From NCBI GenBank assembly GCA_032622095.1, contig CP136064.1, positions 146,191,864-146,255,863 on the forward strand: a stretch of 64,000 bases of DNA. The letters are read 5' to 3'. Under the pieces are notes generated by a model. That model saw only the letters and a list, made by a program, of their open reading frames with translations. It had not been told where the DNA came from and searched no databases. Shown here in pieces: positions 33,960 through 44,302 of the stretch (its first letter is position 1; each line of letters begins with the position of its first letter). Made by a program: the position numbers and the translations under genes. This stretch comes from Siphonodentalium dalli. Lineage: Eukaryota > Mollusca > Scaphopoda > Gadilida > Siphonodentaliidae.

Positions 33960-34980
33960 ATTATAAGGAAATCCATGTAATTACTCTTTGATTACCACAT
34001 GTGTAACACCTGCCATGCAGATCAAGAGCTCAATTGACCATCCGCAGTGACCTACATGTAGTTTATCTCAAAAGCTGCTGACAACTATTGTTATAATAAT
34101 AATAATCATACTGCCGGTACCTATTTGTTGCAAAACTAATCCTTCTCAAGTTCAATGGATCTTTTTCAAGTAGTTCACTGTTGTTACACAAGGCATATAT
34201 GGTTACTGACTAGTGTTGAAACAATTATTTGATTAATCGGCGTCGACTCGATTATTAAACAAGTCGACGCTGAAATCCGCCAGTCGATTAATCTAAGCAA
34301 ATCGGCAATATGGTCTACCGAATTCATAGAATTTACAGTTTCATGTTCGGTGCTGGGTGGCACCTATCAGAATGCGTTCGATTCTTCTCTCATACCGGAC
34401 AATTCCGATATTCTAATTTTTGTTCTCAGGCTGGTAGAGGTGTATGGTTGTGTATAAGGTGTATACTGTTTATACTGTGTTATATTGTGTTATTTTCTGG
34501 AACATGCTATCATGTGACTTATTTCCACTAAAACAAGATACAATTTGTCGTATTTTGGATAAATTCTAGCACATTGTAAATTATATAGTTAATCTATAGT
34601 TTAAAAATATAAAAGACTACCATTCACAAAAGAGTGTGGGGTTTTTCATGGTTACTTATGATAGTTAAAGTGCAAGTTAAGATAACAAACAAGCGGAACT
34701 GTCAAACATTTTGACATTCAAGGACAATTTGTAGGATGATCTAATGCAGCTCATATATTGACTGTGACATTTGACCATTTTAATAAATATTTGTTAGCAC
34801 AAGTAGCAATATTGGCTGTGGAAATTAAAAATGTACATTTGTGGCACGTGAAAATCAGGTTAGGAACGTGCGATATGATACTACCCGGTCGTAAAAGGGT
34901 GTAATCGAAATGCCTAATTTTTGCAGACCAGTCACAACTAGTTATCTTGCACTTTAATTGTTAACACCTCTCCTTGTTCA
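33960..34980. other. No gene recognised
   Basis: Only short frames. A small imperfect inverted repeat round gtcgac (34240-34290, ggcgtcgactcg and aagtcgacgctg) is the only structure seen. Confidence 0.4.
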
Positions 34981-35336
34981 ACCGATTTAGGTTGTCTTTT
35001 GTCTATAAAATGATGGGATTGAAAAAAATTGTTAAGGGCATTTCCGCCCCGATAGCTTTGAGACATGTATATTCGATCGATATATAGTTTCATCATTGTG
35101 TGGTCTTTTTTCAATCCCGAAATTTGTACCCAATTTCGATCTATACACCAGATTTATCGATGTTTTAATGACATTTGGCAAGTTATCTCCCTTTTTGCTG
35201 CATTCTATACATAAAAAATGCAAAACCAGAAAAGTTGATTTTTGTAAGACTGCTGTGGATGTTTCGACCGCACAATGAGAAACTATATATCGACAGAATA
35301 TTTTATTTTTATAGACAAGAGACAACCTAAATCGGT
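34981..35336. mobile_element. 356-bp MITE
   Basis: The left end ACCGATTTAGGTTGTC (continuing tttgtctataaaa) pairs with the right end, which is tatagacaagaga followed by caacctaaatcggt. The target duplication is not clear. Non-coding. Confidence 0.65.
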
Positions 35337-35504
35337 GACAACAATATATATGAATAATAAAGTTTATATTTAAAAAAAAGTTAATTAATAATTAATTAAC
35401 AAAATTGACATAATAATTTCAATAATATTTTTATATTTAAAACAGTACATTAATAATTGTCACTTTTATATTTAAATTTAATTAAAATTTATTTTTATTG
35501 GTTT

Positions 35505-36752
35505 CCTTAAAAAGATTCTTACCTTAATATTTTTATGTGCACTTTATAAACTTCATTGAGTCATCTTTGTCATGTATTGAGTTTGATATCTTTTGTTAAC
35601 AGTTTATAAATCATGTATGTCTCATGTTTGTTATTATATTTTATTTGTTTATTATGATTAAATAAAGCGATCATTTAAAATAAATGTATTCACTTTCTAA
35701 ATTATTATTTCACAAAAAACCTAAAATACCTCAAAACACAATAGTTTAGAGTCGCCAATTAGTTAATCCGATTACCTATAACACTAAGCACATAGGCCGC
35801 TTACACCTTTTAAATGGAGCCGGCCGCTTACACTTTATAGAATGAAAGAACGAAAAGTTGAATAAAATCAACAAATTTGTAAATTTAAAAACAATTAAAA
35901 CGTTAATGTTTTCCATGTCATAACCCGGACATATGTACTTTAGTAATGTCCATTTATAAACAAAGAAGATAATGCGACATCAAGTCCGCTTACACCTTTT
36001 ATTTTGGAGCCGGCCGCATACACTTTATAGTGTGTTTCAGAACGAAAAAGTTGAATAAATTCAACAAATTTGTGAATTTAAAAACAATTCAAACGTTATT
36101 GTATTCCATGTCCCAGCCCGGACATATTTCAATAATATTCATTGAGAAACAACGGACCAAACGCCATATAACACCCCGTATACACCTTTTATTCCGCGCC
36201 GGCCTCGACCTCGGCATACACTTTATAGTGTGTCCCGAGCTGGCCCAGGTCGACTGGGGCGAGTGGGCCCTGGGGCGAGAGGGCCGGTTTCCGGCACCTT
36301 TTATAGGTGGCGCCATTATCGTGAGCAAGCTTCGTTAATTTGCAGCAGGTATCCGTTTGTGCGTAGTTTAATTTAGAAAGTTCCCCAATTAATATCGTAA
36401 ATAGAGCGACTGTATTAAGGTGTTATTGATTATCAAGTTGCTATACATTAAAAACGACAAATGCACATGCCCGTTCAAGCGTAGTAGTCTATTGTCCCCA
36501 TGTTAAACGACATCCGCAAATACCAAATAACGCTAACCTACGTGCAAATGTTTTACATGACAACTGTTAATATATTTGGGCTGAATTCATCTGATGTGGT
36601 ATGATTCCTCAAAAATAAACAACAAAACCATCTTACTTGGAAATGTAGTTTGGGCTAACATTTACAGAAATCATCCACCTCAATTATTCCGACACACACA
36701 TCAGATGAAAAACAACCAACATACAACCGCCCAAATTGGGCGAAATAAGCCA
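35505..36752 (-). mobile_element. Family X element, copy 3 (inverted)
   Basis: Read on the minus strand this matches copies 1 and 2: the palindromic start tttcgcccaatttgggcgg at about 36752-36734, gttagcccaaactacatttc, cgccccagggcc, and the 170-bp block at 35505-35640. A unit of about 185 bp (ttttatagtgtgtttcag-type, gttgaataaa-tcaacaaatt, gcccggacata) is repeated at 35800, 35985 and 36170, whereas copies 1 and 2 have it once. Confidence 0.65.
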
Positions 36753-36796
36753 TGCCTGTTTATTGGAGGTTTTGGGACTGGGCGCAGGGAGGATTT

Positions 36797-36821
36797 GAGA
36801 GGGACGGAACGTTTCCCTCTC
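36797..36821 (-). other. 3' hairpin of unit B
   Basis: GAGAGGGA (36797-36804) pairs with TCCCTCTC (36814-36821). In the paralogue at 57699-57719 the stem is GAGAGGGG/CCCCTCTC, so the last pair changed from A-T to G-C on both sides. Confidence 0.6.
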
Positions 36822-36909
36822 ATACAACCCACTTTGGAGTGATATTGTGAGTTATGAAATAACAGTGAAACGTGAAAAAATGATCTTGGCATTAAGTTTT
36901 TGTTTTTGT

Positions 36910-37651
36910 TTATTTATTTTTCTTCTTTTTTGGATGTCTTCCTTCTGTTGTTGTTATTGGTGGTGGTATTGATGGAGCGCTGCTGCCACCTGCCTGTCCT
37001 TTTCAGCAATTATACTGTCTCTTTCTTCCAATCTATTGTCGAGTGCTTCAGATTCTGCCATTATCCCAAGAGTAAGGATGGAGCTAGCGCTGTTGTTGTT
37101 GCTGTCAGTGGATATGGGGGACACCGGGTTTAGATGGAATTCCGGTGTCCGAGCTGGTAGCGTATCCATTTCCACATCGAAGCTGGCGGCAGGCACGTCC
37201 GGGGTGGTGTGGTGTCTGCGTCCCTGTCTCCGCTAGCCTCGATGACGACATCAGGGACCTCCGGAAGATCAACGCTGTCCCTGCTAGCTGGTAGAATGTC
37301 GTCGACGACCGCTTCAGCAGCCAAGTGGAGGGGAGCTCGACGTATCTCAGCTCGCCCCTGTCTCCACTTGGCTATTCTGTCGACGTCCCTTCTCTTCCTG
37401 GAGGGGGTCTTCTTCTTCCGCCTCTTCTTCGAATTCTGGTCCCAGATGTCCAAGTCTCCGTACCGGATGGCAGGTTGCTGGTGAGGTCCAGCATCCGATG
37501 TACCGCCAGCAGAGGGTACTGTTGGGGAAATCCGAATATCCAAGGATAGATGCACAAAGCCCCCTTTAGTCTGGGTTAGAGTCCAGCTAAAGGTGTCCAC
37601 AATGCGCAATCTATACAAGGCCGCGACCAATGCAGAGGGGATTAGCTGCAT
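36910..37651 (-). pseudogene. WTL-RRD family protein, unit B
   Basis: From ATG at 37651 the frame reads MQLIPSALVAALYRLRIVDT, FSWTLTQTKGGFVHLSL, a GGTSDAGPHQQP spacer, DIWDQNSKKRRKKKTPSRK and RRDVDRIAKWRQG, then an acidic stretch with LPEVPDVV. A gtggtgtggtg slip near 37205 shifts the frame; the family sequence resumes as PAASFDVEMDTLPARTP with a charged helix (EALDNRLEERDSIIAEKD). A second shift leads to a Pro/Thr-rich tail ending KKKKNK. The function is unknown. The helix and lysine-rich tail would suit nucleic-acid or chromatin binding, but that is inference from composition. Confidence 0.6.
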
Positions 37652-37913
37652 ATTCCTATGCCAAGTCCAAAACAGTTCACTCCGATTCGCTCGGTGGCTA
37701 AGTTCTTTTCAGAACGGCCACACAACTCACAGGAGATCCGGGCTCAGCTAGCTGGAACAGCGACAAGACGCAGAGCGAAATAAAAAGATTAGCGACGTGT
37801 CCGCTAAACGGCTAACCAAGGAATGGCATAAGCCGTGCCTAAGTGTTAATTTTAACTAAGTACTAGCTGCATGATGATGATGAAGTGATTTGGGGGGGGG
37901 GGGGCTAACACCG

Positions 37914-37960
37914 GGATGGTCGAATAGACCGAAAGGTCTATTCATTCACCCCTCATGTTT
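37914..37960 (-). other. 3' hairpin of unit C
   Basis: AATAGACC (37923-37930), loop GAAA, GGTCTATT (37935-37942) form a perfect 8-bp stem, next to gctaacaccggg and a G run. In transcript orientation it follows catgaggggtgaa. Confidence 0.7.
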
Positions 37961-37971
37961 TTTTGCTTTAT

Positions 37972-38493
37972 TTAGAATAGTTTGTTCAACTTAGTAACTT
38001 CTGCCAGCGCTGAATCTGCTTTTTTCTGTAGATTATCTAGCATTTTCAATACTTCGTCCCCGGAAGGGACAGGGTGGTCGTTCCGGCCCCCATCAGGGAC
38101 CTCCGGAAGATCAACGCTGTCCCTGCTAGCTGGTAGAATGTCGTCGACGACCACTTCAGCAGCCAAGTGGAGGGGAGCTCGACGTATCTCAGCTCGCCCC
38201 TGTCTCCACTTGGCTATTCTGTCGGCGTCCCTTCTCTTCCTGGAAGGGGTCTTCTTCTTCCGCCTCTTCTTCGAATTCTGGTCCCAGATGTCCAAGTCTC
38301 CGTACCGGATGGCAGGTTGCTGGTGAGGTCCAGCTTCCGATGTACCGCCAGCAGAGGGTACTGTTGGAGCAATCCGATACTTCAAGGATAGATGCACAAA
38401 GCCCCCTTTAGTCTGGGTTATAGTCCAGCTAAAGGTGTCCACAATGCGCAATCTATACAAGGCCGCGACCAATGCAGAGGGGATTAGCTGCAT
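37972..38493 (-). CDS. WTL-RRD family protein, unit C (hybrid, open frame of 173 codons)
   Basis: This is the only unit here that is open from ATG (38493) to stop with both ends of the family present. Residues 1 to about 133 match unit B (MQLIPSALVAALYRLRIVDT, the RKKKTPSRKRRDADR block, DDILPASRDSVDLPEVPD). The remainder matches the C-terminus of unit D (SGDEVLKMLDNLQKKADSAL, EVTKLNKLF), a predicted short coiled coil. The switch lies at CATC (38091-38094). The lysine-rich tail of other units is absent because of the deletion shared with unit D. Whether it is expressed is unknown. Confidence 0.55.
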   Translation of the reverse strand: MQLIPSALVAALYRLRIVDTFSWTITQTKGGFVHLSLKYRIAPTVPSAGGTSEAGPHQQPAIRYGDLDIWDQNSKKRRKKKTPSRKRRDADRIAKWRQGRAEIRRAPLHLAAEVVVDDILPASRDSVDLPEVPDGGRNDHPVPSGDEVLKMLDNLQKKADSALAEVTKLNKLF

Positions 38494-38739
38494 ATTCCTC
38501 TGCCAAGTCCAAAACAGTTCACTCCGATTCGCTCGGTGGCTAAGTTCTTTTCAGAACGGCCACACAACTCACAAGCGATCCGGACTCAGCTAGCCGGAAG
38601 AGGGACAAGAAGCAGAGCGAAAACCTTTGTCCGCTCAACGGCAAACAAATGAATGGCATAAGCCGTGCCTAAGTGTTAATTTTAACTAAGTACTAGCTGC
38701 ATGATGATGATAAAGTGATTTGGGGTGGGGGCTAACCCC

Positions 38740-38790
38740 GGGATGGTCGAATAGACTGAAAGGTCTATTCCTTCACCCCTCATGTGTTTT
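38740..38790 (-). other. 3' hairpin of unit D
   Basis: AATAGACT (38750-38757), loop GAAA, GGTCTATT (38762-38769) pair with one T-G wobble at the loop. The flanks gctaaccccggg and tcacccctcatg match the other units. Confidence 0.7.
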
Positions 38791-38802
38791 TTTTGCCTTT
38801 AT

Positions 38803-39506
38803 TTAGAATAGTTTGTTCAACTTAGTAACTTCTGCCAGCGCTGAATCTGCTTTCTTCTGTAGATTATCTAGCATTTTCAATACTTCATCCCCGGAAGGAA
38901 GGACAGGGGTGGTCGTTCCGGCCCCTCATCGATGCAGACAGGTGACACGGCGGGTCGCGGTGTCGGTGGGTTGTAATCCTCCACTGCATCAGGATCCGGA
39001 GACGGTGGGAGAGGTGGTAGTGTCTCTGTGAATACCACAAAGTCGGCAACAGGGACGTCCGGGGTGACATCAGCGTCCCTGTTGTTTCCGCTGGTGGTGA
39101 CAGGTACATCCACTGCAGAGGTTGTCTGGATGTCATCAGTCGGCCTCTGAGATGTTATATCACTGGATGCGTATTCTTGCCGGGAGGCCAAGTGGGGGAG
39201 AACTGGGCGTCTCTCAGTTCTCCTTTTCCACTTGGGCTTCCTGTCGGCGTCCCTGCGGTGCTGCGGTGGTGTCTTTCTCTTCTTCTTGGTGGTAGACCCT
39301 CCAGTGGTGGTGGGTTGCTGGTGGGTTCCAGCATCCGAGTTACCTCCAACAGAGGGTCCTGAAAAGGACCGTGATGGTGTAACCCGGAATTCCAGAAAAA
39401 GCTCCACGTGACTACCCGACCTGCGTAAAGTCCAGGCCAGGCAGGGATCCACGTGGAGTGAGCTGAGTGCGTGCCTGACTTCGGCGGGGATTAAAGACGA
39501 ATCCAT
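38803..39506 (-). pseudogene. WTL-RRD family protein, unit D
   Basis: From ATG at 39506: MDSSLIPAEVRHALSSLHVD, PCLAWTLRRSGSHVELFLEF, RVTPSRSF, a GGNSDAGTHQQP spacer, TKKKRKTPPQHRRDADRKPK, an acidic Thr/Ser-rich stretch and a proline-rich segment (PPLPPSPDPDAVEDYNPPTP). Near 38890-38910 a shift separates this frame from the coiled-coil end EVLKMLDNLQKKADSALAEV. Its 3' part has lost about 130 bp compared with unit E. It is clearly paralogous to units B and C but belongs to a distinct subtype (WTLRRS instead of WTLTQT). Confidence 0.6.
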
Positions 39507-39640
39507 TGTCCGGCCGAAGTCAGTAATCCGATCGCTGAGCGAGCTAGCTAAGTCCTGGAGCGCTCAATCCAGGACGTCCTCTATCGTCTGCGGTCGGAAC
39601 ACAAATGTGCTGCATGATGAGTCTGATTGGTGAACTAAAT
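39507..39640 (-). promoter_or_regulatory. 5' leader of unit D with 8-bp hairpin
   Basis: GTCCTGGA and TCCAGGAC (about 39552-39575) form a perfect stem, followed in transcript orientation by TTAGCTAGC. In units B and C the leader has GTTCT-GAAA-AGAAC followed by TTAGCC at the comparable place. The paralogous stem in unit E is imperfect. Confidence 0.35.
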
Positions 39641-39883
39641 TCATTGAGTTGAGTTATATTTGGTGCATATAGCTGTTAATCAAGCTAGCAATATACAGAA
39701 TTGAATCAGAAGTAAAACATGCATGTATTCAAGATGTATGACGTACATTGCTTACCATTATTATTATTTTCGGAACCAATACCACAATGATTGTGGTAGC
39801 TTATTATATGAAGAACATATCCCATAAGAAGTTAAGAAGCAAAACTTCCATTGAAATTAAGAAGCAAAACTTTTTTTTTTTTT

Positions 39884-40552
39884 AAACTGCCAGATCTAAC
39901 AGAAAATATGTTTCGAAATTGTAGACGATCAACTACAAGATATATCAGAAGTGCACTGCACAGCGTCTGCACTGCATCAATTGGTGATTTTGAATTAGCT
40001 CCAAATTAGCAAGCTTATTTAATAACATGTTCACACTCTTGTAAAACCGAGAAGACACTACAAACCGAGAACAAGCTTAGTCAATTAATCACCCCTGTAT
40101 TGAGTGATACTATTTACCGAGATTTCCGCTAGATATATTAACGATTACAATTGGTTAAGAATATCTCAGTTATAATGCATAAAAGTAAGCATTTTAATGA
40201 AAATATCGATGTCTACTGATACTTTAAGTATAATACGTTATTTAAAGTGATGTTAAACACTCCAGTAGGGTGATCAAATAGAAATGATGAATAATCTTCC
40301 TCAAAGTAGTTTTATTTTAAAAATATTATATCTAAATTGACAACACACACCGTCATTCTTATATATTAATGGAATGCAGTGACTATCGATGGCGAAATCG
40401 TTTTCATAACTTTATGCATAATATGTCTTTAAATTAAAACTTGTTCTCGGTAAATTTGACCGCACATATGGAGAGCGGTGCACTTTTGATATCTCTTAGC
40501 TGATCGTTTATACAATATCGAAACGTCTATCTGTTTAATCTGGCAGTTTTTA
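39884..40552. mobile_element. ~670-bp fold-back element with ctgccagat ends
   Basis: TTTAAACTGCCAGATCTAAC on the left is matched by the reverse complement of gtttaatctggcagttttta on the right. The same element at 60070-60690 lost about 70 bp at its right end. An inner inverted pair, tatttaccgaga (40106) and ttctcggtaaat (40443), is also present. Confidence 0.6.
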
Positions 40553-41099
40553 AATGTTCTAGCAATTGCTGTTTTTGTCCAACATTTTGGTATTCTTTTA
40601 TTTGCTTTCGAGCGTCAAATAGTTTAGTCCGTAATATTGACATGAATTAATTGGTAAAATATCGTCTGTTTTGTGTAAGTATATCGGTTGCTATATATGC
40701 ACTGTCTCATCAAATGTTCGATCCACTTTCACTTGCTTAATGTTGTAAAAGCTAATTAAACTGCGTGTAAATCAAGGTCTGAGTCTAGATCGAACGAGCA
40801 TATCGCGCAAACTGGATTTTTCTTGTAGTCAATAATCACCCGTTTGTCGAGAGGCTCGGTCAATTTAGTGTTTAATAATGCAAAGTTTTTCTGAAAATAT
40901 TTGCGATTTCAACATTTCTACGATTGTAGATTAGAGGAAAGCACAAGAAATTTCGAGAAACACCCTTGTTGTCAATGTTAAGTCCGTACGAAAGATATGT
41001 TTTAAATACGATTTTCGCGTTCTAGGCGTATTGAATTTGTTTGGCCTTCGTCGGCTAGAATTGGTGTCTGTTCTATTGGCTGAAAGCTGAAATGGGATT

Positions 41100-41340
41100 T
41101 ATTGTCATGATTAAATGAGTTGAAATTATCGGAAATTTGCATGTCGAGTTTTTTGCGAATACTGGAAAGATGATTAGACATTCTAACTTTGAGAGCGGTT
41201 TCTGTTTGTCCAATTAACGTATTTTATACGGCATCTTTCGCATGTGATTAAGTGAATTACATTTTTAGAATCACAATTAAATTCGCTATGCATTTGATAC
41301 GATATGCGTGTTTGTTCACTGGTGAAAGTGTTACTAGTAT
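41100..41340 (-). pseudogene. GIY-YIG endonuclease remnant of Penelope-like element
   Basis: The minus strand encodes diverged counterparts of CDSKNVIYLITCKRC and the YVGQT segment seen intact in copy 2 (51076-51372), but with at least two frame changes. The domain normally nicks the target for Penelope-like integration. Confidence 0.65.
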
Positions 41341-42024
41341 TTAGATATCACATTGTATTGATGTAACATCGTTTTTGTGACAAAATGAGGCTGAACCATT
41401 ACCGAACACCGGCCGATTGTGTCGTATCCTTGTGGGCTCAGTCGATGTTGGGTCATGGCGTAACGATTCCCATTCTCTGAGAGTTTTGGACTTTACTTGG
41501 CGCAGTAATCTACTAGAGTAGCCGCGCGGTCGTAAAGCCTGGGACAGCACTGAACAAGCTTTGATTTGAGATTTAATCAATCCATTGAAAAGTTTTGGCG
41601 AATGGAAAGATTTACGATTAAGAAGCTGGTGAGAATCCGTTGTTTTCGTAAAAAGTTTTGTATCTAAAATGTTGCATGATGTAAATTGTGGGCCCTTAAA
41701 TATTGTTAAATCATGGAAATCAATGCTGGTTTGCGATATTGATTCTTTGAGTTTGATTGATTCATCATGACTGTTCAAGATGTCCAAGAACACTCTAAAC
41801 TCACCATGAGTCCAAATGATAAATATGTCGTCCAAGAATCTATAAAACGCTAATGGTTGTTTATCAGATTTGGCTAGGGCGCCTTTCTCCCACTCTGCAA
41901 CAAAAATTGAGGCAAAATTTGGACTAAACTTCTTGCCCATACTACAGCCGGAGACCTGTAAATAATATGTTCTTTGAGGGTAGGAACAAAGGTTAGCCAT
42001 ACCTAAGTAGTGATTTCTCACCAC
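41341..42024 (-). pseudogene. Penelope-like reverse transcriptase, partial
   Basis: Recognisable blocks are YLQVSGCSMGKKFSPNFASI (Penelope-type motif before the catalytic block), FYRFLDDIFIIWTHG (catalytic Asp pair in FLDD), SIDFHDLTIFKG, and LNRKSFHSPKLFNGLIKSQI followed by SRLLRQVKSKTLREW. The upstream RT motifs between 42024 and 42187 are not recognisable. The frame is lost at VTSIQCDI, just where copy 2 continues into the GIY-YIG domain. Confidence 0.85.
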
Positions 42025-42186
42025 CGCTCAGGCAAAGGTCGGGTACAAGATTGACTATCTCGGTGCCGAGACCGACTCTTTCCGCATGGCTGGTGCCCTT
42101 ATGAGAGATTAGTTTAAATGACCTTTAAAAATGTTGGTCCAGCCGTGGTAGATTTTCGCCGCCGTATGTGATGTCCAGGGATGTTG

Positions 42187-42744
42187 TCATTCTCCACGTG
42201 AAAGTCGCGGGGGTATTGCCTGTATGACCTTGAGGTTCGGTGTGTGACGAGCTTGGCTGTTAATGGCACGCAGAACTTCCTGGTCCCTAGAATTTAGACT
42301 AGAAGAGATATTTATTTCCCGAAAATGAAGTGTAGCATTAGGAAAAGGTTTGTGGAAATTACAAACCATGTTGGTTAACCTGTTCCTAGCTGTGGTGCCT
42401 GCTGTTTTGCTTTTGACGTTGTCTGTCTTCCAGTCCTCTCTGTTGTTGATGCCAATGCTGATGATGACGTGTCGGTGTGTCTTTTTCTGGCTTCGACTTC
42501 AGTTTGTGGGCGATGTTGCCGAAATTACCTAATTGCCACCTGGGTAAGAAGCAATACAAACATTTTTGGGAGGATTGACATCGATCCGGGACCCATTAGA
42601 AGAGCCTAAAATAACAACAGTGTTTTTGATCTGTTTAGGGAAGGACCAATCCTTCTTAGGGCCAGGTTGACGAAATTTATGAGGTGATGTTGACAATACC
42701 TCGGCATACGATGGTGATGATGTTGAAATCGTTGGCGAGGTCAT
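42187..42744 (-). pseudogene. SGNH-hydrolase-like module of the Penelope-like element
   Basis: NTVVILGSSNGSRI corresponds to the nucleophile block (the Ser is kept), YPGGN to the Gly block, ISIGINNREDW (after one frame change near 42480-42540) to the Asn block, and DFHVENDNIPGHH to the Asp/His end. I recall the same order, with an FHTEKDNIHWT-like end, in retroelement proteins of fish, unverified. The module lies directly before the reverse transcriptase. An esterase role in retroelements is not established. Confidence 0.5.
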
Positions 42745-43537
42745 CGAAGCAATGGAACCAACAGGCGAAGGAGGACTGGAAGAGATGTGCTTTGGTGGTG
42801 TTGTTCTCTTGGCTGGTGAATTTTGAAGTGTTGTGTTCGGTGGAGTGGATATTCGTGACGTCCGTGGTTTCGGTGCAGGTCGCTGTGGCTGTGGTGTGGC
42901 TTTGACGCGTTTAGCCTGGATCTCACAGACGACGACGTTGTCTGATCCCTGGCTGGACTATCCTGAAATTGAAGCTGGCGAGCGATTAATGGGGGAGGGG
43001 ATGGTGACCGAGCACGTTTCGTATGAGTTTGGACGTCAACTCGTGTACCTATCGAGGACTGAAGCTTACCACTGATGTTCAAGAACTTTGATTTTGTTTC
43101 ATTAGGTAATATGGTGCCAACATTCTTCAGTCCCCATTTTAAAGTCGTGTCTCGTGCTCGGTCGAAGTCTAGGGTTTTAGAAGAAAGAGTCGAAAGAACC
43201 TTGACTTCAATTTCTGATTCCGTTTTCCGATAATGTTCGACCAAATTTTCATGGAGTTTAAACCCCACTCAAAAGCGTCCGCTTTAAGCGAATTGAAGAC
43301 ATCCTCACAGGGGAGGACTGGTCGGAATGTCTTCTTTCGCCCTGACTCTACGATGGCCGAGAAGCCTTTCGGAAGGACTTTCTTCTCCACACGGTCCTGT
43401 AGGAAGTTAATATGATGCCAAAGCTGTAGGATCTTGTACAGCAACTTTACAAGATTTGAATGGTTTAAATAAGCCTGGTCTTTTTGCCGCTCTGGGCGGT
43501 TAGTTTTTCCACGTTTAAGTTGTTTTGGTTGAGTCAT
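42741..43537 (-). pseudogene. N-terminal ORF of the Penelope-like element
   Basis: Starting MTQPKQLKRGKTNRPERQKD, the first part is basic, followed by helical segments (NLVKLLYKILQLWHHINFLQ) and a WGL-containing region. A frameshift near 43170-43270 links it to a second open stretch (GFKLHENLVEHYRKTESEIE). A Ser/Pro/His-rich linker runs into the SGNH-like module. No known domain is assigned. Confidence 0.55.
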
Positions 43538-43641
43538 TTTAATCCAGGACTTGAATTTTGGCTGTGGATAAAGGTAATGATTAATAACATATCATACACG
43601 AAGAACGGAACGCGAAGATATAAAATAAAAAAATACTTGGG

Positions 43642-43700
43642 AGCGCACCGTTAAGTTGCCTCAACGTTTCGGTAGAATTACCTTCTTCAGGAAGCAAGCT
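43642..43700 (-). ncRNA. Hammerhead-like core upstream of the Penelope-like ORF
   Basis: On the minus strand CTGAAGA is followed by a 4-bp hairpin GGTA-ATTC-TACC and GAAACG, the order of conserved parts in hammerhead ribozymes, which have been reported in Penelope-like elements. A third helix CGTT/AACG can be drawn, but the cleavage triplet after it is GTG, not a standard NUH. It is therefore probably degenerate, or a look-alike. Confidence 0.3.
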
Positions 43701-43936
43701 AGGTTCGAATGTTTATAGTTGAGTCGTTTCCGACCGAAGGCCGTGTAGGATGGTCGGACTGCAGTGTGCATGTCCCTTCACTCTTCCTTGGTTTTCCGAT
43801 GGAAAATCGGTAATTTTGGCTGTTGTAGGTGTTGTGGTTGGAGGCAAGGCGGCGAAAGCGTGGTGGAGAAGTCCTAGCGGCGGTTGTTTTGTTTCTTTCT
43901 ATTTCTATTTCTCTTTTTTGGCGGTGGTTCGGATGG

Positions 43937-44302
43937 TCATGTTTGCAAACTTGGAGTCGGACGATTAATGAGCTTTGCGGTTACGGCTTGTTGTAAATCG
44001 ACTTGTCTTAATGATTCTTGTACTTTCGCTAAAAGTTCCATTATGTGCTTTTGTCTTTCTTTTTCTTCGGAATCGAAGTCGGAGTCGGAATCAGATGTGT
44101 CGTCGGAGTCGGAATCAAATGTGTCGTCTGGGTTGGAGTCAGTTGTGTCGTTGGAGTCGGAGTCAGGTGTGTCTTCGGAGTCGGATGTTGGTGCTTCGTT
44201 TGTTGTAGGAGAGGCAGGTGAAGACTCCGGTTTGGTGTATTCCGGCGTCTTCGGGTTGAAACGGGAGGTGTCCGCGTCTATCCGTGGCGATGGAGAGTCC
44301 AT
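43937..44302 (-). CDS. Acidic Ser/Asp-repeat protein of unknown function
   Basis: A 121-codon frame starts MDSPSPRIDADTSRFNPKTP, has a run of SDSDD-type repeats (about residues 40-75), then a helical segment EEKERQKHIMELLAKVQESL. The repeats may simply reflect a GAGTCG-type simple repeat at 44080-44180. It lies upstream of the Penelope-like ORF on the same strand and may be its first ORF, or an unrelated fragment. Confidence 0.35.
   Translation of the reverse strand: MDSPSPRIDADTSRFNPKTPEYTKPESSPASPTTNEAPTSDSEDTPDSDSNDTTDSNPDDTFDSDSDDTSDSDSDFDSEEKERQKHIMELLAKVQESLRQVDLQQAVTAKLINRPTPSLQT

Larger units (their letters stand above)
36753..40747 (-). repeat. Duplicated segment 1 (paralogue of 57650-60876)
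   Basis: From tgcctgtttattggaggttt to cacttgcttaatgttgt the two segments are colinear. This copy is about 0.8 kb longer because it has one additional coding unit (C). It stops exactly where a Penelope-like element begins here, and where a LINE remnant begins at 60877 in the other copy. Confidence 0.85.
40748..44302 (-). mobile_element. Penelope-like retroelement, copy 1
   Basis: The minus strand carries, in order, an N-terminal helical region, an SGNH-like module, a reverse transcriptase with the FLDD catalytic motif, and a broken GIY-YIG endonuclease. Its 3' end abuts duplicated segment 1 at 40747/40748, and the same 3' end starts copy 2 at 50701. The 5' limit is uncertain: I include the acidic open frame at 43937-44302, but it may be separate. 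Confidence 0.75.

Noticed and set aside
34215-34290. Inverted repeat round gtcgac as a transposon end
   Set aside because: The match is short and imperfect, and no partner end or target duplication was found.
37209-38391. Open frames on the plus strand opposite units B and C
   Set aside because: They are shadows of the minus-strand coding units, which have the conserved family pattern across paralogues.
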